A program made the translations under genes and the position numbers. The notes below the pieces were generated by a model. The model saw only the letters and a list, made by a program, of their open reading frames with translations, was not told the DNA's origin and searched no databases. Of a stretch of 36,880 bases of DNA, positions 17,480 through 26,700 are shown in pieces (positions within the stretch are counted from its first letter, which is position 1; each line of letters begins with the position of its first letter). The stretch is from Paenibacillus terrae. Lineage in GTDB: Bacteria > Bacillota > Bacilli > Paenibacillales > Paenibacillaceae. The stretch lies in contig NZ_PNXQ01000003.1 in NCBI RefSeq assembly GCF_005217525.1, forward strand, positions 32,365 to 69,244, in the 5' to 3' direction.

Positions 17480-18124
17480 TCAGCTATCCCTTACTTCCAA
17501 ATACTTTTCAAGTTTGCGCTTGACCCGTTGCAGCGCATTATCAATAGATTTCACGTGGCGGTCAAGGTCCTCGGCAATTTCCTGATATGAACGGCCGTCC
17601 AGATACAACATAAGTACCTTCCGTTCCAGCTCGCTCAGAATCTCGGACATCTTGTCCTCAAGGCCCACAAACTCTTCCTGATTGATAATCAGCTCTTCAG
17701 GATCACTTACCTGTGTTCCGCAAATCACGTCCAGTAACGTCCGATCAGACTCTTCATCGTAAATGGGCTTGTCCAGAGATACGTAGGAATTCAGAGGAAT
17801 ATGCTTTTGTCGTGTGGCCGTCTTGATTGCCGTAATGATCTGTCTTGTAATGCACAGCTCGGCAAAGCCCTTGAACGAAGCAAACTTGTCTCCCTTAAAA
17901 TCACGAATAGATTTGTAGAGACCAATCATGCCCTCCTGAATAATATCCTCGCGATCAGCGCCGATCAGGAAGTAGGATCTGGCCTTGGCCCGCACGAAGT
18001 TCCGATATTTATTAATCAGAAACTCCAGTGCCTCCCCATCACCTTCATGGACTGCTCCGACAATGTCTTCATCATTTTTGTAATCAAACTTTGACAACAT
18101 GATATCCTTGAGGTCCACACTCAC
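17480..18124 (-). CDS. sigH: RNA polymerase sigma factor SigH (sigma-30, Spo0H)
   Basis: SigH directs transition-state and early sporulation transcription in bacilli. The 214-residue protein closely matches the family. Region 2 is VRAKARSYFLIGADREDIIQ and EGMIGLYKSIRDF (near 44-76). The linker has RQKHIPLNSYVSLDKPI, and the region 4 helix-turn-helix is GRSYQEIAEDLDRHVKSID (near 174-192). I choose GTG 18124 (VSVDLKDIMLSKF) because GGAGGGA lies 6 nt upstream. An in-frame TTG at 18145 precedes that site. It has its own candidate promoter and terminator, so it is at least partly independent of the cysE-rae1 genes. Confidence 0.97.
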   Translation of the reverse strand: MSVDLKDIMLSKFDYKNDEDIVGAVHEGDGEALEFLINKYRNFVRAKARSYFLIGADREDIIQEGMIGLYKSIRDFKGDKFASFKGFAELCITRQIITAIKTATRQKHIPLNSYVSLDKPIYDEESDRTLLDVICGTQVSDPEELIINQEEFVGLEDKMSEILSELERKVLMLYLDGRSYQEIAEDLDRHVKSIDNALQRVKRKLEKYLEVRDS

Positions 18125-18180
18125 TAACAATCCCTCCGGCTGCAACGCAAGGTACCCGTTACTCTCTCAAATATACGACA

Positions 18181-18210
18181 AGTATACGCGATGTAACCTG
18201 ATACCGTCAA
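18181..18210 (-). promoter_or_regulatory. candidate SigA promoter for sigH
   Basis: On the minus strand TTGACG (18205-18210) and TATACT (18181-18186) are 18 bp apart, about 50 bp upstream of the sigH start. Both boxes miss consensus by one base. In B. subtilis sigH is SigA-dependent and repressed by AbrB, but an AbrB site cannot be read by eye. Confidence 0.6.
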
Positions 18211-18301
18211 CCACAACAGCCTAAAAAAGAAGAGAGCTAACAAAATTGTCAATGGTTTCAAAATGGGGAAGTATCCAATTAATGGATTTTCTTTCTCCAG
18301 A

Positions 18302-18823
18302 CTATTCTCTTCTCCAGCGCTCAAACAACTTTCGAAGTTCCGGACTCAGCTTGGCATCCAGCGAATTGCGGGACAACTTAGCCCTATCCTGCTCTATCCG
18401 CTTTTTCACTTCCCTTTCAGATTCCTCAATCTCGATCAGAAGTTCACGCGCTGACACCCTGAGCGCTCCTTGCCCAAAAGCAACATGTTGCTCCACCTGA
18501 TCACTTGTCGCTACATAAATGCTTCTTCTCCGGCTGCCTAGCTCCCGAACCAATCGCTCAATGCACTCGTCAGCGGTCTCTTTTTCTTTTGTAAAATAAA
18601 TCTGGACTTTACTCTGGGCATACGTTTTACCCAATCCTGGCACCCGGTAAGCATCAAAAACGACAATGACCCTTCTGCCGGAATACGCCTGATGATCCGC
18701 GAGTCGTTCAAGCAGTCTGTCCCTCGCTTCCTGCATCCCAGATTGTACCAGTGCGGAAAGTTCGGGCCAGGCTCCAATCATGTTGTAACCGTCCACAAGC
18801 AGAACATCCCGCGTGTCAGCCAT
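18302..18823 (-). CDS. rae1: NYN-domain A-site endoribonuclease Rae1 (YacP)
   Basis: Rae1 is a ribosome-dependent mRNA endonuclease with a PIN-like NYN fold, known in B. subtilis as YacP. The 173-residue protein starts MADTRDVLLVDGYNMIGAWPEL, with the first catalytic aspartate in LLVDGYN (near 8-14). It continues with RRVIVVFDAY (near 50-59), TADECIERLV (near 83-92) and VATSDQ (near 103-108), giving the conserved acidic set. Its ATG lies 4 bp past the rlmB stop codon, so the two are translationally linked. The usual neighbour order rlmB-rae1-sigH supports the name. Confidence 0.94.
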   Translation of the reverse strand: MADTRDVLLVDGYNMIGAWPELSALVQSGMQEARDRLLERLADHQAYSGRRVIVVFDAYRVPGLGKTYAQSKVQIYFTKEKETADECIERLVRELGSRRRSIYVATSDQVEQHVAFGQGALRVSARELLIEIEESEREVKKRIEQDRAKLSRNSLDAKLSPELRKLFERWRRE

Positions 18824-18827
18824 ATCA

Positions 18828-19574
18828 TTAGCCCCGTGCCTGTCGTCCGCGCAACACTTCGTACATCACGACACCTGCGGCTACAGAAGCATTCAGGGAA
18901 TTGATTTGCCCAGCCATCGGCAGCTTAACGAGTACGTCACATTTCTCGCGGATCAAACGCCCCATCCCTTTATTTTCATTACCAATGACGATAGCTACTG
19001 GCCCTGTGAATACACCATTTCCAAAAACCGGGTCCGTAGCTGTCACATCTGTGCCAACTACCCATACGCCTTCCTCTTTGAGACGGTCGATGGTTTGCCC
19101 CAAATTGTTCACACGCGCCACCGGAACATATTCAACCGCCCCCGCTGATGTTTTAGACACCGTTACAGTTACTGCCGCCGAACGTCTTTTCGGCACGATT
19201 ACGCCATGTGCCCCTGTGCAGTCCGCTATCCGAAGGATAGACCCTAGATTATGCGGATCTTCAATCTCATCCAATAGGATCAAAAACGGCTCTTCTCCCT
19301 TACTACGGGCAGTTGCGAGCAGTTCTTCCACTTCAACGTAGGCAAAAGGTGCAGCCTGTGCAACCACTCCCTGATGCTGTATTCCCGGAACCATTTGGTC
19401 AAGCTTACGCTTGTCCACCTGTAAAACAATGATCCCCGCTTTTTTAGCTTCAGCTGTAATGGGCAATGTCAGGTGCTTTTGTGCATTATCCGCAATCCAT
19501 ATTTTATTTATCGTTCTGCCTGAGCGAAGCGCCTCCGTTACCGAATGCTTACCGGCAATCCATTCTTCTTCCAT
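18828..19574 (-). CDS. rlmB: 23S rRNA (guanosine-2'-O-)-methyltransferase RlmB (TrmH/SpoU family)
   Basis: This is a SPOUT-class RNA ribose methyltransferase of 248 residues. The N-terminal substrate-binding domain begins MEEEWIAGKHSVTEALRSGR. The three SpoU motifs are present: DPHNLGSILRIADCTGAHGV (near 106-125), IVIGNENKGMGRL (near 193-205) and SLNASVAAGVVMYEVLR (near 223-239). The E. coli orthologue modifies G2251 of 23S rRNA. The bacilli protein (YacO) is annotated by homology, and the exact target nucleotide is inferred. ATG after GGGAGGAAATAGAT. Confidence 0.94.
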   Translation of the reverse strand: MEEEWIAGKHSVTEALRSGRTINKIWIADNAQKHLTLPITAEAKKAGIIVLQVDKRKLDQMVPGIQHQGVVAQAAPFAYVEVEELLATARSKGEEPFLILLDEIEDPHNLGSILRIADCTGAHGVIVPKRRSAAVTVTVSKTSAGAVEYVPVARVNNLGQTIDRLKEEGVWVVGTDVTATDPVFGNGVFTGPVAIVIGNENKGMGRLIREKCDVLVKLPMAGQINSLNASVAAGVVMYEVLRGRQARG

Positions 19575-19632
19575 ATCTATTTCCTCCCAGGAAACGGCGG
19601 ATGCTTAGCGCATTTGGTCCGCTCGTTCCCAA

Positions 19633-20091
19633 TTAAGATTTTTCTGTATTTTCCATTTGTGCAATACCATAAGTTATCAATTCTCTCAATCTATTCAACC
19701 GTCCATCGCTATAGAGAAAGCCGATCAATGCCTCCAGCGCAGTCGCGTGACGGTACTCAAGTACATCAGCGTTTTTGGGAAGGCTTCCTGACTTGGCATT
19801 TCTGCCTTGTCGGACAATATCACGTTCTTCCTCCGTCAGCACCGTCTCCAGAAGCACGAGCATACGGCTCTGCGCCTTGGCAGAGACCAGCCCTGTGGCT
19901 CGCCGATGTAAATGGTTCGGGCGCAGATTGGGCTGCGCCAGCAAATATTGCCGCACTGCGACCTCATACACGGCATCGCCAATGTAAGCCAGTGCAATCG
20001 GCGGCATCAGGCGGGCTGGCTTAGACGCAGGATACGGGAACCAGTTTCCCGCATCCTCCGCCCCCCCCATGTTCAATGGCTTATCACTCAT
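19633..20091 (-). CDS. mrnC: mini-ribonuclease III
   Basis: Mini-III is an RNase III catalytic domain without the dsRNA-binding domain; it trims 23S rRNA precursors in bacilli. The signature APPIALAYIGDAVYE-type segment reads PPIALAYIGDAVYEVAVRQY (near 30-49), with the catalytic acidic residues in GDAVYE, plus ALEALIGFLY near 117-126. I choose the ATG at 20091, which overlaps the cysS stop as ATGA (152 residues), indicating coupling. A GTG at 20103 would give 156 residues. A run of eight C on the plus strand near 20060 makes this part of the N-terminus sensitive to sequencing error. Confidence 0.92.
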   Translation of the reverse strand: MSDKPLNMGGAEDAGNWFPYPASKPARLMPPIALAYIGDAVYEVAVRQYLLAQPNLRPNHLHRRATGLVSAKAQSRMLVLLETVLTEEERDIVRQGRNAKSGSLPKNADVLEYRHATALEALIGFLYSDGRLNRLRELITYGIAQMENTEKS

Positions 20092-21491
20092 TTTCGCCGC
20101 CACCGCATACCTTGTGCCGTATCCTCAAGCACAATGCCTTTAGCAGCTAGCAGATCGCGAATTTCGTCGGCTCTACCCCAGTTTTTGGTTTTACGAGCTT
20201 CGACACGTTCCGCAATCAAATGTTCAATTTCATCATCCAACAATTCTTCCCTCGGTTCCGCATAAATACGAAGTACGTTGTTCATCGCATGAAAAGTATG
20301 CAATACAGTCTTCAATTCCGCCTGATTTACGACATCGCGCTGCAACAGATGATTCGCTTCGCTAACCCAGTCAAACACAGCAGTAATCGCGTCAGGTGTA
20401 TTGAAATCATCATCCATTTTTTCGCCAAACTGCTGCAAAATTCCGTCAAGCTTGGCTTGCAGCTCCACCGCCACTTCCCCGTTGCTTTCCAGCGCATTGG
20501 CTAAACGATGATTCACGTTGGTAACTGCATTGGCAATCCGTTCGACGCTGTTCTCCGCCTGACTCATCGTCTCATGATTGTAGTTCAACGGATTTCGGTA
20601 ATGCGTCGACAGCATAAAATAACGTAAAGCCTCGGGTTTGTGACGAGCACGCAGATCTTTAACCAAAATACCATTACCGAGTGATTTCGACATTTTTTCA
20701 TTGTCAATGCGAATATATCCGTTATGCATCCAGTAACGGGCCAATGGCTTACCCGTAATCACCTCGGATTGTGCACATTCGCATTCGTGATGCGGGAATT
20801 GCAAATCCTGTCCGCCCCCGTGAATATCCAGCGTATCCCCCAGATAGTGGCGGGCCATGGCAGAGCATTCGATGTGCCAGCCCGGGCGTCCGTTGCCCCA
20901 AGGACTTGACCAATAAATTTCTCCTGGCTTGGCAGCCTTCCAGAGTACAAAATCCTCGGCATTTTCCTTACGTTCATCCACATTAATGCGAATCCCGAAT
21001 TGAAGCTCCTCCAGATTCTGACCCGACAGCTGACCGTAGCATGTGAATTTTTTCGTCCGATAGAACACATCGCCATCATTCTCGTAGGCATAACCTTTAT
21101 CTACCAGTTCCTTAATAAAATCAATAATCAGATCCATGCTCTCGGTTACACGCGGATTCATGCTGGCGGCAGGAACATTCAATCCTGTCAGATCCTCATG
21201 GTAGGCTGCAATAAATTTCTCAGCAACTGCCGAAACATCCATATCAAGTTCCCGAGCTTTGCGGATCAGCTTATCATCAACATCCGTAAAATTCACCACA
21301 TAGTTCACATCATAACCCAAATACTCCAGGTAGCTGCGCACCACGTCAAACACAATTACAGGTCGTGCATTACCAATATGAATGTAATCATAGACGGTAG
21401 GTCCGCATACATACATTTTAACCTTTCCAGACTCCAGTGGCACAAAAGGCTCTCGGCTCCTCGTCATTGTATTATAAATTTGAAGCGGCAT
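20088..21491 (-). CDS. cysS: cysteinyl-tRNA synthetase
   Basis: CysS charges tRNA-Cys with cysteine. The class I motifs are clear in its 467 residues: VCGPTVYDYIHIGNARP (near 28-44) with the zinc-binding cysteine and HIGN, HHECECAQSE near 234-243 providing other zinc ligands, and KMSKSLGN near 266-273. Its ATG follows GGGAGGAACATAACG. It lies 24 bp after cysE, and the pair is under the Cys T-box at 22.3-22.6 kb. The stop overlaps the mrnC start. Confidence 0.98.
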   Translation of the reverse strand: MPLQIYNTMTRSREPFVPLESGKVKMYVCGPTVYDYIHIGNARPVIVFDVVRSYLEYLGYDVNYVVNFTDVDDKLIRKARELDMDVSAVAEKFIAAYHEDLTGLNVPAASMNPRVTESMDLIIDFIKELVDKGYAYENDGDVFYRTKKFTCYGQLSGQNLEELQFGIRINVDERKENAEDFVLWKAAKPGEIYWSSPWGNGRPGWHIECSAMARHYLGDTLDIHGGGQDLQFPHHECECAQSEVITGKPLARYWMHNGYIRIDNEKMSKSLGNGILVKDLRARHKPEALRYFMLSTHYRNPLNYNHETMSQAENSVERIANAVTNVNHRLANALESNGEVAVELQAKLDGILQQFGEKMDDDFNTPDAITAVFDWVSEANHLLQRDVVNQAELKTVLHTFHAMNNVLRIYAEPREELLDDEIEHLIAERVEARKTKNWGRADEIRDLLAAKGIVLEDTAQGMRWRRK

Positions 21492-21515
21492 CGTTATGTT
21501 CCTCCCTCATGAAGA

Positions 21516-22196
21516 TTATCCTTGTAATTTATTCTCTTGAGTCACCTGATGTTTCTGAGTAGATCGCTCATCCTTCAAATCAGACAATTCTGCGCGTAAT
21601 CGTTCTATTTCCAATTGAAGCTCCCGCAAAGAATCCACAACCGGATCAGGTAGCTGGTGACTAAATCGGTCTGGACGTCTGCCGTCCTGTCTGACCACTC
21701 GACCCGGGATCCCCACCACCGTACTGTTTGGGGGAACCTCTTTAAGCACAACCGAGTTGGAACCAATGTTGGACTGCGCCCCAATTGTAAAAGAGCCCAA
21801 TATCTTGGCGCCGGAGCCTATAACAACATTATTCCCAATGGTAGGATGGCGCTTCCCCTTCTCTTTCCCTGTCCCTCCAAGAGTGACCCCCTGGTATAAT
21901 ACGACATCATCACCAATCTCGCAGGTTTCCCCAATGACAACTCCCATGCCATGGTCAATGAACAGCCGATCCCCAATACGTGCGCCGGGATGGATTTCAA
22001 TCCCTGTCATAAACCGCGATACCTGAGATATAACACGGGCAATAGTACACCAGTTTCGCAGATAAAACCAATGTGCGACTCGGTGTGCCCAAAGGGCATG
22101 AACGCCGGAATACGTAAAAATAACCTCCAGCTTGCTCCGGGCGGCCGGGTCATTATCCAAAACAGTCTGAATGTCGGATTTGATATGTCTGAACAT
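21516..22196 (-). CDS. cysE: serine O-acetyltransferase
   Basis: CysE makes O-acetylserine from serine and acetyl-CoA, the first step of cysteine synthesis. The 226-residue protein has the left-handed beta-helix of hexapeptide transferases: [33 protein letters not shown] near 65-97. The catalytic histidine is in the DHGMG segment, with [19 protein letters not shown] following. The C-terminal tail is long, charged and coiled-coil-like ([21 protein letters not shown]). ATG after ATAGGAGGGCGAC. It is the first gene after the T-box leader. Confidence 0.97.
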   Translation of the reverse strand: MFRHIKSDIQTVLDNDPAARSKLEVIFTYSGVHALWAHRVAHWFYLRNWCTIARVISQVSRFMTGIEIHPGARIGDRLFIDHGMGVVIGETCEIGDDVVLYQGVTLGGTGKEKGKRHPTIGNNVVIGSGAKILGSFTIGAQSNIGSNSVVLKEVPPNSTVVGIPGRVVRQDGRRPDRFSHQLPDPVVDSLRELQLEIERLRAELSDLKDERSTQKHQVTQENKLQG

Positions 22197-22320
22197 GTCG
22201 CCCTCCTATTCCCCCATTTCCTTGCTATATCTTCACATAACTCCATGTTTCGCCAATTTTCGCATTCGTCAACACACTTCGACATTTTCACCTATAACGA
22301 GCTTGAGTCTGATAAAAATG

Positions 22321-22640
22321 AAAAAGCGCCTCCGCAGCCTAAGCTGCAGAGACGCATGAACGTGGTCCCACTCTGCTTCGAGCATACCTGCTGCATATAA
22401 GCAGCGAAGCCCGTCTTTGGCGTCCGGTAACGAGAACGATTCGGCACACCCTTGCTATATCAGCAGTCGACGCTAATTAAGGTTCGGGCGCACGGCTCCC
22501 AGGTGCATTTCCTCCGCAGGTCATCTGGACGGCTTCCAGCCCCGGGGGGTCCCCCTCGGCCATCCTCTCTGGCAAATGCCCTTATGCAGTGTACTTCTCC
22601 TGTTCTCAGCCTTTACACGTAAATATCAATCCGTATCAAT
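22321..22640 (-). promoter_or_regulatory. cysteine-specific T-box leader of cysE-cysS
   Basis: The transcribed strand carries the T-box core AGAGTGGGACCACG (22361-22374), then a terminator hairpin (22326-22355) with TTTTTC. Upstream is a long stem I region with AGAGAGGATGGCC-type and AGTA-type motifs. The probable specifier codon is TGC (Cys; plus-strand 22505-22507) in the context GGAAATGCACC. Uncharged tRNA-Cys should bind and stabilise the antiterminator. Downstream cysE and cysS agree with cysteine specificity. The core differs from the usual AGGGTGGNACCGCG at two positions. The 22197-22320 stretch after the terminator holds nothing else I recognise. Confidence 0.92.
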
Positions 22641-22646
22641 GGAGTC

Positions 22647-22675
22647 ATTATAGCGAAAAGACAACAAATTGACAA
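22647..22675 (-). promoter_or_regulatory. SigA-type promoter for the T-box cysE-cysS transcript
   Basis: On the minus strand TTGTCA (22670-22675) and a consensus TATAAT (22647-22652) are 17 bp apart. It begins 7 bp past the gltX stop, and no terminator separates gltX from the T-box, so gltX read-through RNA would also be controlled by the T-box. Confidence 0.8.
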
Positions 22676-22681
22676 GAAATA

Positions 22682-24142
22682 TCAGCCTTTAATTTGTGCT
22701 CTGAGACGGTCCAGCACCTTGTCACGTCCAAGCAAAAAGATCGTTTCGTTCAAATCGCGTCCATGAGTTTGGCCTGTAAGGGCCACACGAATCGGCATAA
22801 ACAGCTGTTTCCCCTTAAAGCCAGTTTCCTTTTGAACTTCCTTGATCAGCTTGGCCATTTGTGGAGCCGTAAATTCCTCACTCGCTTCCACCTTGCCAGC
22901 AAAGGCTTTAAGCACCTCAGGAACCTGCTCTTCAGCCAGCACAGCCGCAGCTTCCGTATCAAGCTCCAGATGCGAACGGAAAAACAATTCAGACAAAGCC
23001 ACAATGTCGGACGCAGAGTTCATTTGTTCCTGATACAAGCGAACAAGAGCCTTGGCCCAGTCCTGCTGCTCCGCAGATAATTCAGCCGGCAAAAGTCCCG
23101 CTGTCTGCAAATGAGGAATCGCCATGCTGGCAATTCGCTCAGGATCAGCCTTTTTAATATAGTGATTGTTCAGGTAAGCAAGCTTGTTCGTATCAAAAAC
23201 AGCCGGGCTTTTGGACAAACGATTGGGATCGAAAACCGAAATCAATTGCTCCCGGTCATAAATTTCTTCTTCGCCTTCCGGAGACCAGCCCAGCAGTGCA
23301 ATAAAATTGAATATAGCTTCTGGCAAGTAGCCCAATTTGTCGTACTGCTCCATAAACTGAATAATGGACTCGTTGCGTTTGCTAAGCTTTTTGTGATCAT
23401 CGCCCACGATCAGTGTCATATGACCAAAGATGGGAGGCTCCCATCCAAGCGCTTCAAAGATCATCAATTGTCGCGGTGTATTGGAGACATGGTCCTCGCC
23501 CCGCAGCACATGCGATATTTTCATCAAGTGATCGTCCACTGCTACAGCGAAGTTATATGTCGGAATACCGTCTTTTTTGACGATAACAAAATCGCCACTT
23601 TCCTTCGAATTGAACGTGATTTGGCCTTTGACCATATCATTAAACGTATATTCACGATCTTCCGGCACGCGGAAACGGATACTTGGCACACGCCCCTCCG
23701 CTTCAAATGCCTGACACTGTTCCTCCGTCAGATCACGGTGCTTCCCGGAGTAGCGTGGTGTCTCCCCTCGTTCCGTCTGTTCTTCACGTTCGCGTTCCAG
23801 CTCTTCTTCGGTGCAGTAGCAGCGGTAAGCCAAGCCACGATCCAGCAGATCCTGCCAATACGTTTTGTATATATCCAGGCGCTCGGTCTGACGGTAAGGT
23901 CCATACTCTCCCCCGACATCCACGCTTTCATCCCAATCCATACCCAACCATTTCAGATATTTAAGCTGGCTTTCTTCCCCGCCTGCAATGTTACGTTTCA
24001 CATCTGTATCTTCAATACGGATAATAAACTTGCCACCTTGGTTCCGAGCATACAAATAATTAAATAATGCCGTTCTGGCATTTCCAATATGCAGATGCCC
24101 TGTTGGGCTTGGGGCATAACGTACACGAACTTCCGTGCTCAT
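22682..24142 (-). CDS. gltX: glutamyl-tRNA synthetase
   Basis: GltX attaches glutamate to tRNA-Glu and, in bacilli that use the amidotransferase route, also to tRNA-Gln. In 486 residues the class I HIGH motif appears as [16 protein letters not shown] (near 9-24) and the KMSKS equivalent as KKLSKRNE (near 252-259). Cysteines in [10 protein letters not shown] (near 106-115) correspond to the zinc-binding insertion. ATG after GGAGGAGATTTT. It lies 24 bp after ispF and ends just before the cysE T-box promoter. Confidence 0.98.
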   Translation of the reverse strand: MSTEVRVRYAPSPTGHLHIGNARTALFNYLYARNQGGKFIIRIEDTDVKRNIAGGEESQLKYLKWLGMDWDESVDVGGEYGPYRQTERLDIYKTYWQDLLDRGLAYRCYCTEEELEREREEQTERGETPRYSGKHRDLTEEQCQAFEAEGRVPSIRFRVPEDREYTFNDMVKGQITFNSKESGDFVIVKKDGIPTYNFAVAVDDHLMKISHVLRGEDHVSNTPRQLMIFEALGWEPPIFGHMTLIVGDDHKKLSKRNESIIQFMEQYDKLGYLPEAIFNFIALLGWSPEGEEEIYDREQLISVFDPNRLSKSPAVFDTNKLAYLNNHYIKKADPERIASMAIPHLQTAGLLPAELSAEQQDWAKALVRLYQEQMNSASDIVALSELFFRSHLELDTEAAAVLAEEQVPEVLKAFAGKVEASEEFTAPQMAKLIKEVQKETGFKGKQLFMPIRVALTGQTHGRDLNETIFLLGRDKVLDRLRAQIKG

Positions 24143-24166
24143 AAAATCTCCTCCAAATCTTAGTTC

Positions 24167-24658
24167 TCAAGATGATAGCATACCCTTAACAAGACAGACA
24201 ACCGATTGAGCAGCAATCCCTTCACCTCGCCCGGCAAAGCCGAGCTGCTCTGTCGTAGTCGCCTTGACGTTTACCTGGGATAGCTCCTCCGCTTCCAGCA
24301 CACGAGCGATAACTTCATTCATCTGCGGGATGTAAGATGCCATTTTGGGCTTTTGTGCAATAATCGTAGAATCAATATTCCCCAAGCGATATCCCCGCTC
24401 TTTGGCCAAACTCCATACATGCTCCAGCAGCTTGAGACTGTCGGCATCCTTGAATTCCGGATCATTATCCGGAAAGTGCTTCCCGATGTCCCCTAGACCG
24501 AGCGCGCCCAGAATGGCGTCGCTAACCGCATGCAACAGCACGTCAGCATCGGAATGACCCAGCAATCCCTTTTCATAAGGAATATTCACGCCTCCGATAA
24601 TGCACGGCCTTCCTTCCACCAACTGGTGAACGTCAAACCCTTGTCCCACTCTGATCAT
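24167..24658 (-). CDS. ispF: 2-C-methyl-D-erythritol 2,4-cyclodiphosphate synthase
   Basis: IspF closes the cyclodiphosphate ring in the MEP isoprenoid pathway. I choose the ATG at 24658, giving [13 protein letters not shown] (163 residues), because it overlaps the ispD stop as ATGA. The longer frame adds 10 residues from inside ispD. Metal ligands Asp and His lie in GQGFDVHQ (near 5-12), and the [13 protein letters not shown] motif is near 31-43. The C-terminal [21 protein letters not shown] is the family signature. Confidence 0.97.
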   Translation of the reverse strand: MIRVGQGFDVHQLVEGRPCIIGGVNIPYEKGLLGHSDADVLLHAVSDAILGALGLGDIGKHFPDNDPEFKDADSLKLLEHVWSLAKERGYRLGNIDSTIIAQKPKMASYIPQMNEVIARVLEAEELSQVNVKATTTEQLGFAGRGEGIAAQSVVCLVKGMLSS

Positions 24659-25353
24659 CTGATATCCTCTCCCTCTGTCTTTACCCATAACTCCGCCATA
24701 TCCAAGTCCTCAGGCGTGGTAATTTTGATATTTTTGTAGCTGCCCTGAACGACAGTAACTGGAATTCCTAATCGCTCGACCAGCATCGAATCATCTGTCC
24801 CCAAAAATCCTGCCTGCTCCGCTTCCTCGTAGGCCCGCAGAAGATCGGAAAGACGAAAAGTCTGTGGCGTTTGAATGCTCCACAGACTTCGGCGATCCGG
24901 CGTTGCCGTAATGATACCATCCCCGTTCACTTGCTTGACTGTATCCTTTACAGGCACCGCCGCTACAGAAGCACCGGTACGCATAGCTGTCTCCAGACAT
25001 GAACGTACAAGCTCAGGCAGAATGAGTGGGCGTACACCATCATGCACCATCACCCAATCTGCTTGCAGGTGGCTCAGACCGCGATATACCGAATGCTGAC
25101 GTTCACTGCCTCCAGGCACTACCTGTACGTTCTTGCCGATTCGGTATTGACGAATCCATTCTTGACAGCGCTCGACATCTTCTGCCCCCGTCACCATCAC
25201 CATTTCATCCACTTCGGGCATGGCTGCGAATATCTCAAGTGTATGTATGAAGATGGGCTTGTCCCGCAAAAGCAAAAATTGCTTACTTTCCGGCGTTCCC
25301 ATACGGGAGCCGCGCCCAGCCGCCACAATGACGACTCCTACCCGATTGTTCAT
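24655..25353 (-). CDS. ispD: 2-C-methyl-D-erythritol 4-phosphate cytidylyltransferase
   Basis: IspD activates MEP with CTP in the MEP pathway. The start ATG at 25353 ([19 protein letters not shown], 232 residues) follows AGGAGTCATTTCA. The frame continues upstream to 25404 without family support. The nucleotide-binding loop AAGRGSRMG with TPESKQF (near 11-26), the VHDGVRPLI motif (near 106-114) and IQTPQTF near 161-167 are all present. It overlaps ispF by 4 nt and is separated from yacL by 70 bp. Confidence 0.97.
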   Translation of the reverse strand: MNNRVGVVIVAAGRGSRMGTPESKQFLLLRDKPIFIHTLEIFAAMPEVDEMVMVTGAEDVERCQEWIRQYRIGKNVQVVPGGSERQHSVYRGLSHLQADWVMVHDGVRPLILPELVRSCLETAMRTGASVAAVPVKDTVKQVNGDGIITATPDRRSLWSIQTPQTFRLSDLLRAYEEAEQAGFLGTDDSMLVERLGIPVTVVQGSYKNIKITTPEDLDMAELWVKTEGEDIR

Positions 25354-25423
25354 TGAAATGACTCCTGCCTTGATCGCTCTTGGACGATCCGTATGATTAC
25401 ACATCTACTTCATCATACAGCGT

Positions 25424-26509
25424 TTATTGAGCTTTTTCCAATAATTTCGGTTTGGCAAAAATCATACGGCCCGCAGAGGTCTGAAGTACACTCGTAACCA
25501 ACACCTCCATCAGAGAACCGATGTAGTCACGACCGCCTTCCACAACGATCATTGTACCATCGTCCAGATAGGCCACACCTTGCCCATGCTCCTTGCCGTC
25601 TTTGATAATCTGCACCATAATTTCCTCACCGGGCAGCACTACAGGCTTCACTGCATTTGCCAAGTCATTAATATTCAGCACCGATACACCTTGAAGCTCG
25701 CATACCTTATTCAGGTTAAAATCGTTCGTTACCACCTTACCTTGTAGCACCTTTGCCAGTTTGACCAATTTGCTGTCAACCTCTGAAATCTCCTCAAAAT
25801 CGCCTTCGTAAATCAATACATTTACATCCAGCTCTTTTTGAATCTTGTTCAAAATATCCAGACCACGCCGCCCGCGGTTACGCTTGAGCAAATCCGACGA
25901 ATCTGCAATATGCTGAAGCTCCTCCAGCACAAATTCGGGAATAACAATCGTTCCTTCAATAAAACCCGTCTTGCAAATATCTGCAATACGTCCGTCTATA
26001 ATCACGCTGGTGTCCAAAATTTTATGTTCCTCCAGCTTGCGTTCTTCCACACCCGTACCTCGACCAAAAAATCCCGAACTCCAAAATGAGGACAGCTCGT
26101 CCCGCTTTTCCAGTCCGACCATCAAGCCCACATATCCGCATACGATGGTAACAGCCGTTTGAATCAGTTGACCTGGTGCTCCCAGCCATGACAAGAGCGG
26201 ATAAACTGCTAAGGAAAGGATCAAGCCCACCGCTAGTCCAATCGCACCTGCCATCATCTCGTTCATCGGAATCCGTACCAAACCTTCAATCCCTTGCTGT
26301 AACCGATTGGCCACAGCTGCTCCAGCGAGCGAGCATCCAGCCATAAACAACACAGCTCCCACAATCATCCAAACAGCCATTCCCGGCAAAGAACCATCAC
26401 TTAACCAATGGGGCAACCATGATACGATGCCTCCTACCCGATGGTATAACGTATAGCCGAACCACGCTCCGCACAAACCTGTAAAAGTTAAAATAGCCTT
26501 TCTCCACAT
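25424..26509 (-). CDS. yacL: PIN and TRAM domain membrane protein (YacL)
   Basis: This is a 361-residue protein with about four N-terminal transmembrane helices (roughly 3-20, 45-68, 85-107 and 112-132). A PIN-fold nuclease domain follows (HKILDTSVIIDGRIADI near 165-181, VIPEFVLEEL near 191-200, VVTNDFNLNKV near 260-270). The TRAM domain at the C-terminus is near 285-355. The PIN acidic residues are intact, so RNase activity is plausible, but the substrate is unknown. I choose ATG 26509 because AAAGGAGGT lies 11 nt upstream. Longer starts at 26542 or 26593 would translate through that site. It occupies the position of B. subtilis yacL. Confidence 0.92.
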   Translation of the reverse strand: MWRKAILTFTGLCGAWFGYTLYHRVGGIVSWLPHWLSDGSLPGMAVWMIVGAVLFMAGCSLAGAAVANRLQQGIEGLVRIPMNEMMAGAIGLAVGLILSLAVYPLLSWLGAPGQLIQTAVTIVCGYVGLMVGLEKRDELSSFWSSGFFGRGTGVEERKLEEHKILDTSVIIDGRIADICKTGFIEGTIVIPEFVLEELQHIADSSDLLKRNRGRRGLDILNKIQKELDVNVLIYEGDFEEISEVDSKLVKLAKVLQGKVVTNDFNLNKVCELQGVSVLNINDLANAVKPVVLPGEEIMVQIIKDGKEHGQGVAYLDDGTMIVVEGGRDYIGSLMEVLVTSVLQTSAGRMIFAKPKLLEKAQ

Positions 26510-26633
26510 CGAGTGTCTATACCTCCTTTGTTTTCTTTTCATACACCCTGTAATTATTGGATATACATCACTTCTCTTACCAGTATGATCCAATTTTCAC
26601 CCAACTAACCCTATGTATTTGATTTTTATGCAT

Positions 26634-26680
26634 AAAAAAAGCACCTATCTCCCTGAAGTGGTCCAAGGAAATAAATGCTT
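26634..26680 (-). terminator. intrinsic terminator after pssA
   Basis: On the minus strand AAGCATTTATTTCC (26667-26680) pairs with GGGAGATAGGTGC (26641-26653) in a stem of 13 to 15 bp containing several G-U pairs, and a run of seven T follows. It lies 20 bp past the pssA stop, so yacL probably needs its own promoter in 26510-26633. I could not identify one there with confidence. Confidence 0.75.
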
Positions 26681-26700
26681 AATTGTTTTCTCGCTTAATA

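Noticed and set aside
23111..24067. 318-codon plus-strand frame opposite gltX
   Set aside because: Antisense shadow of the glutamyl-tRNA synthetase gene.
26510..26633. promoter for yacL
   Set aside because: One is expected after the pssA terminator, but the best hexamer pairs miss consensus at too many positions to claim.
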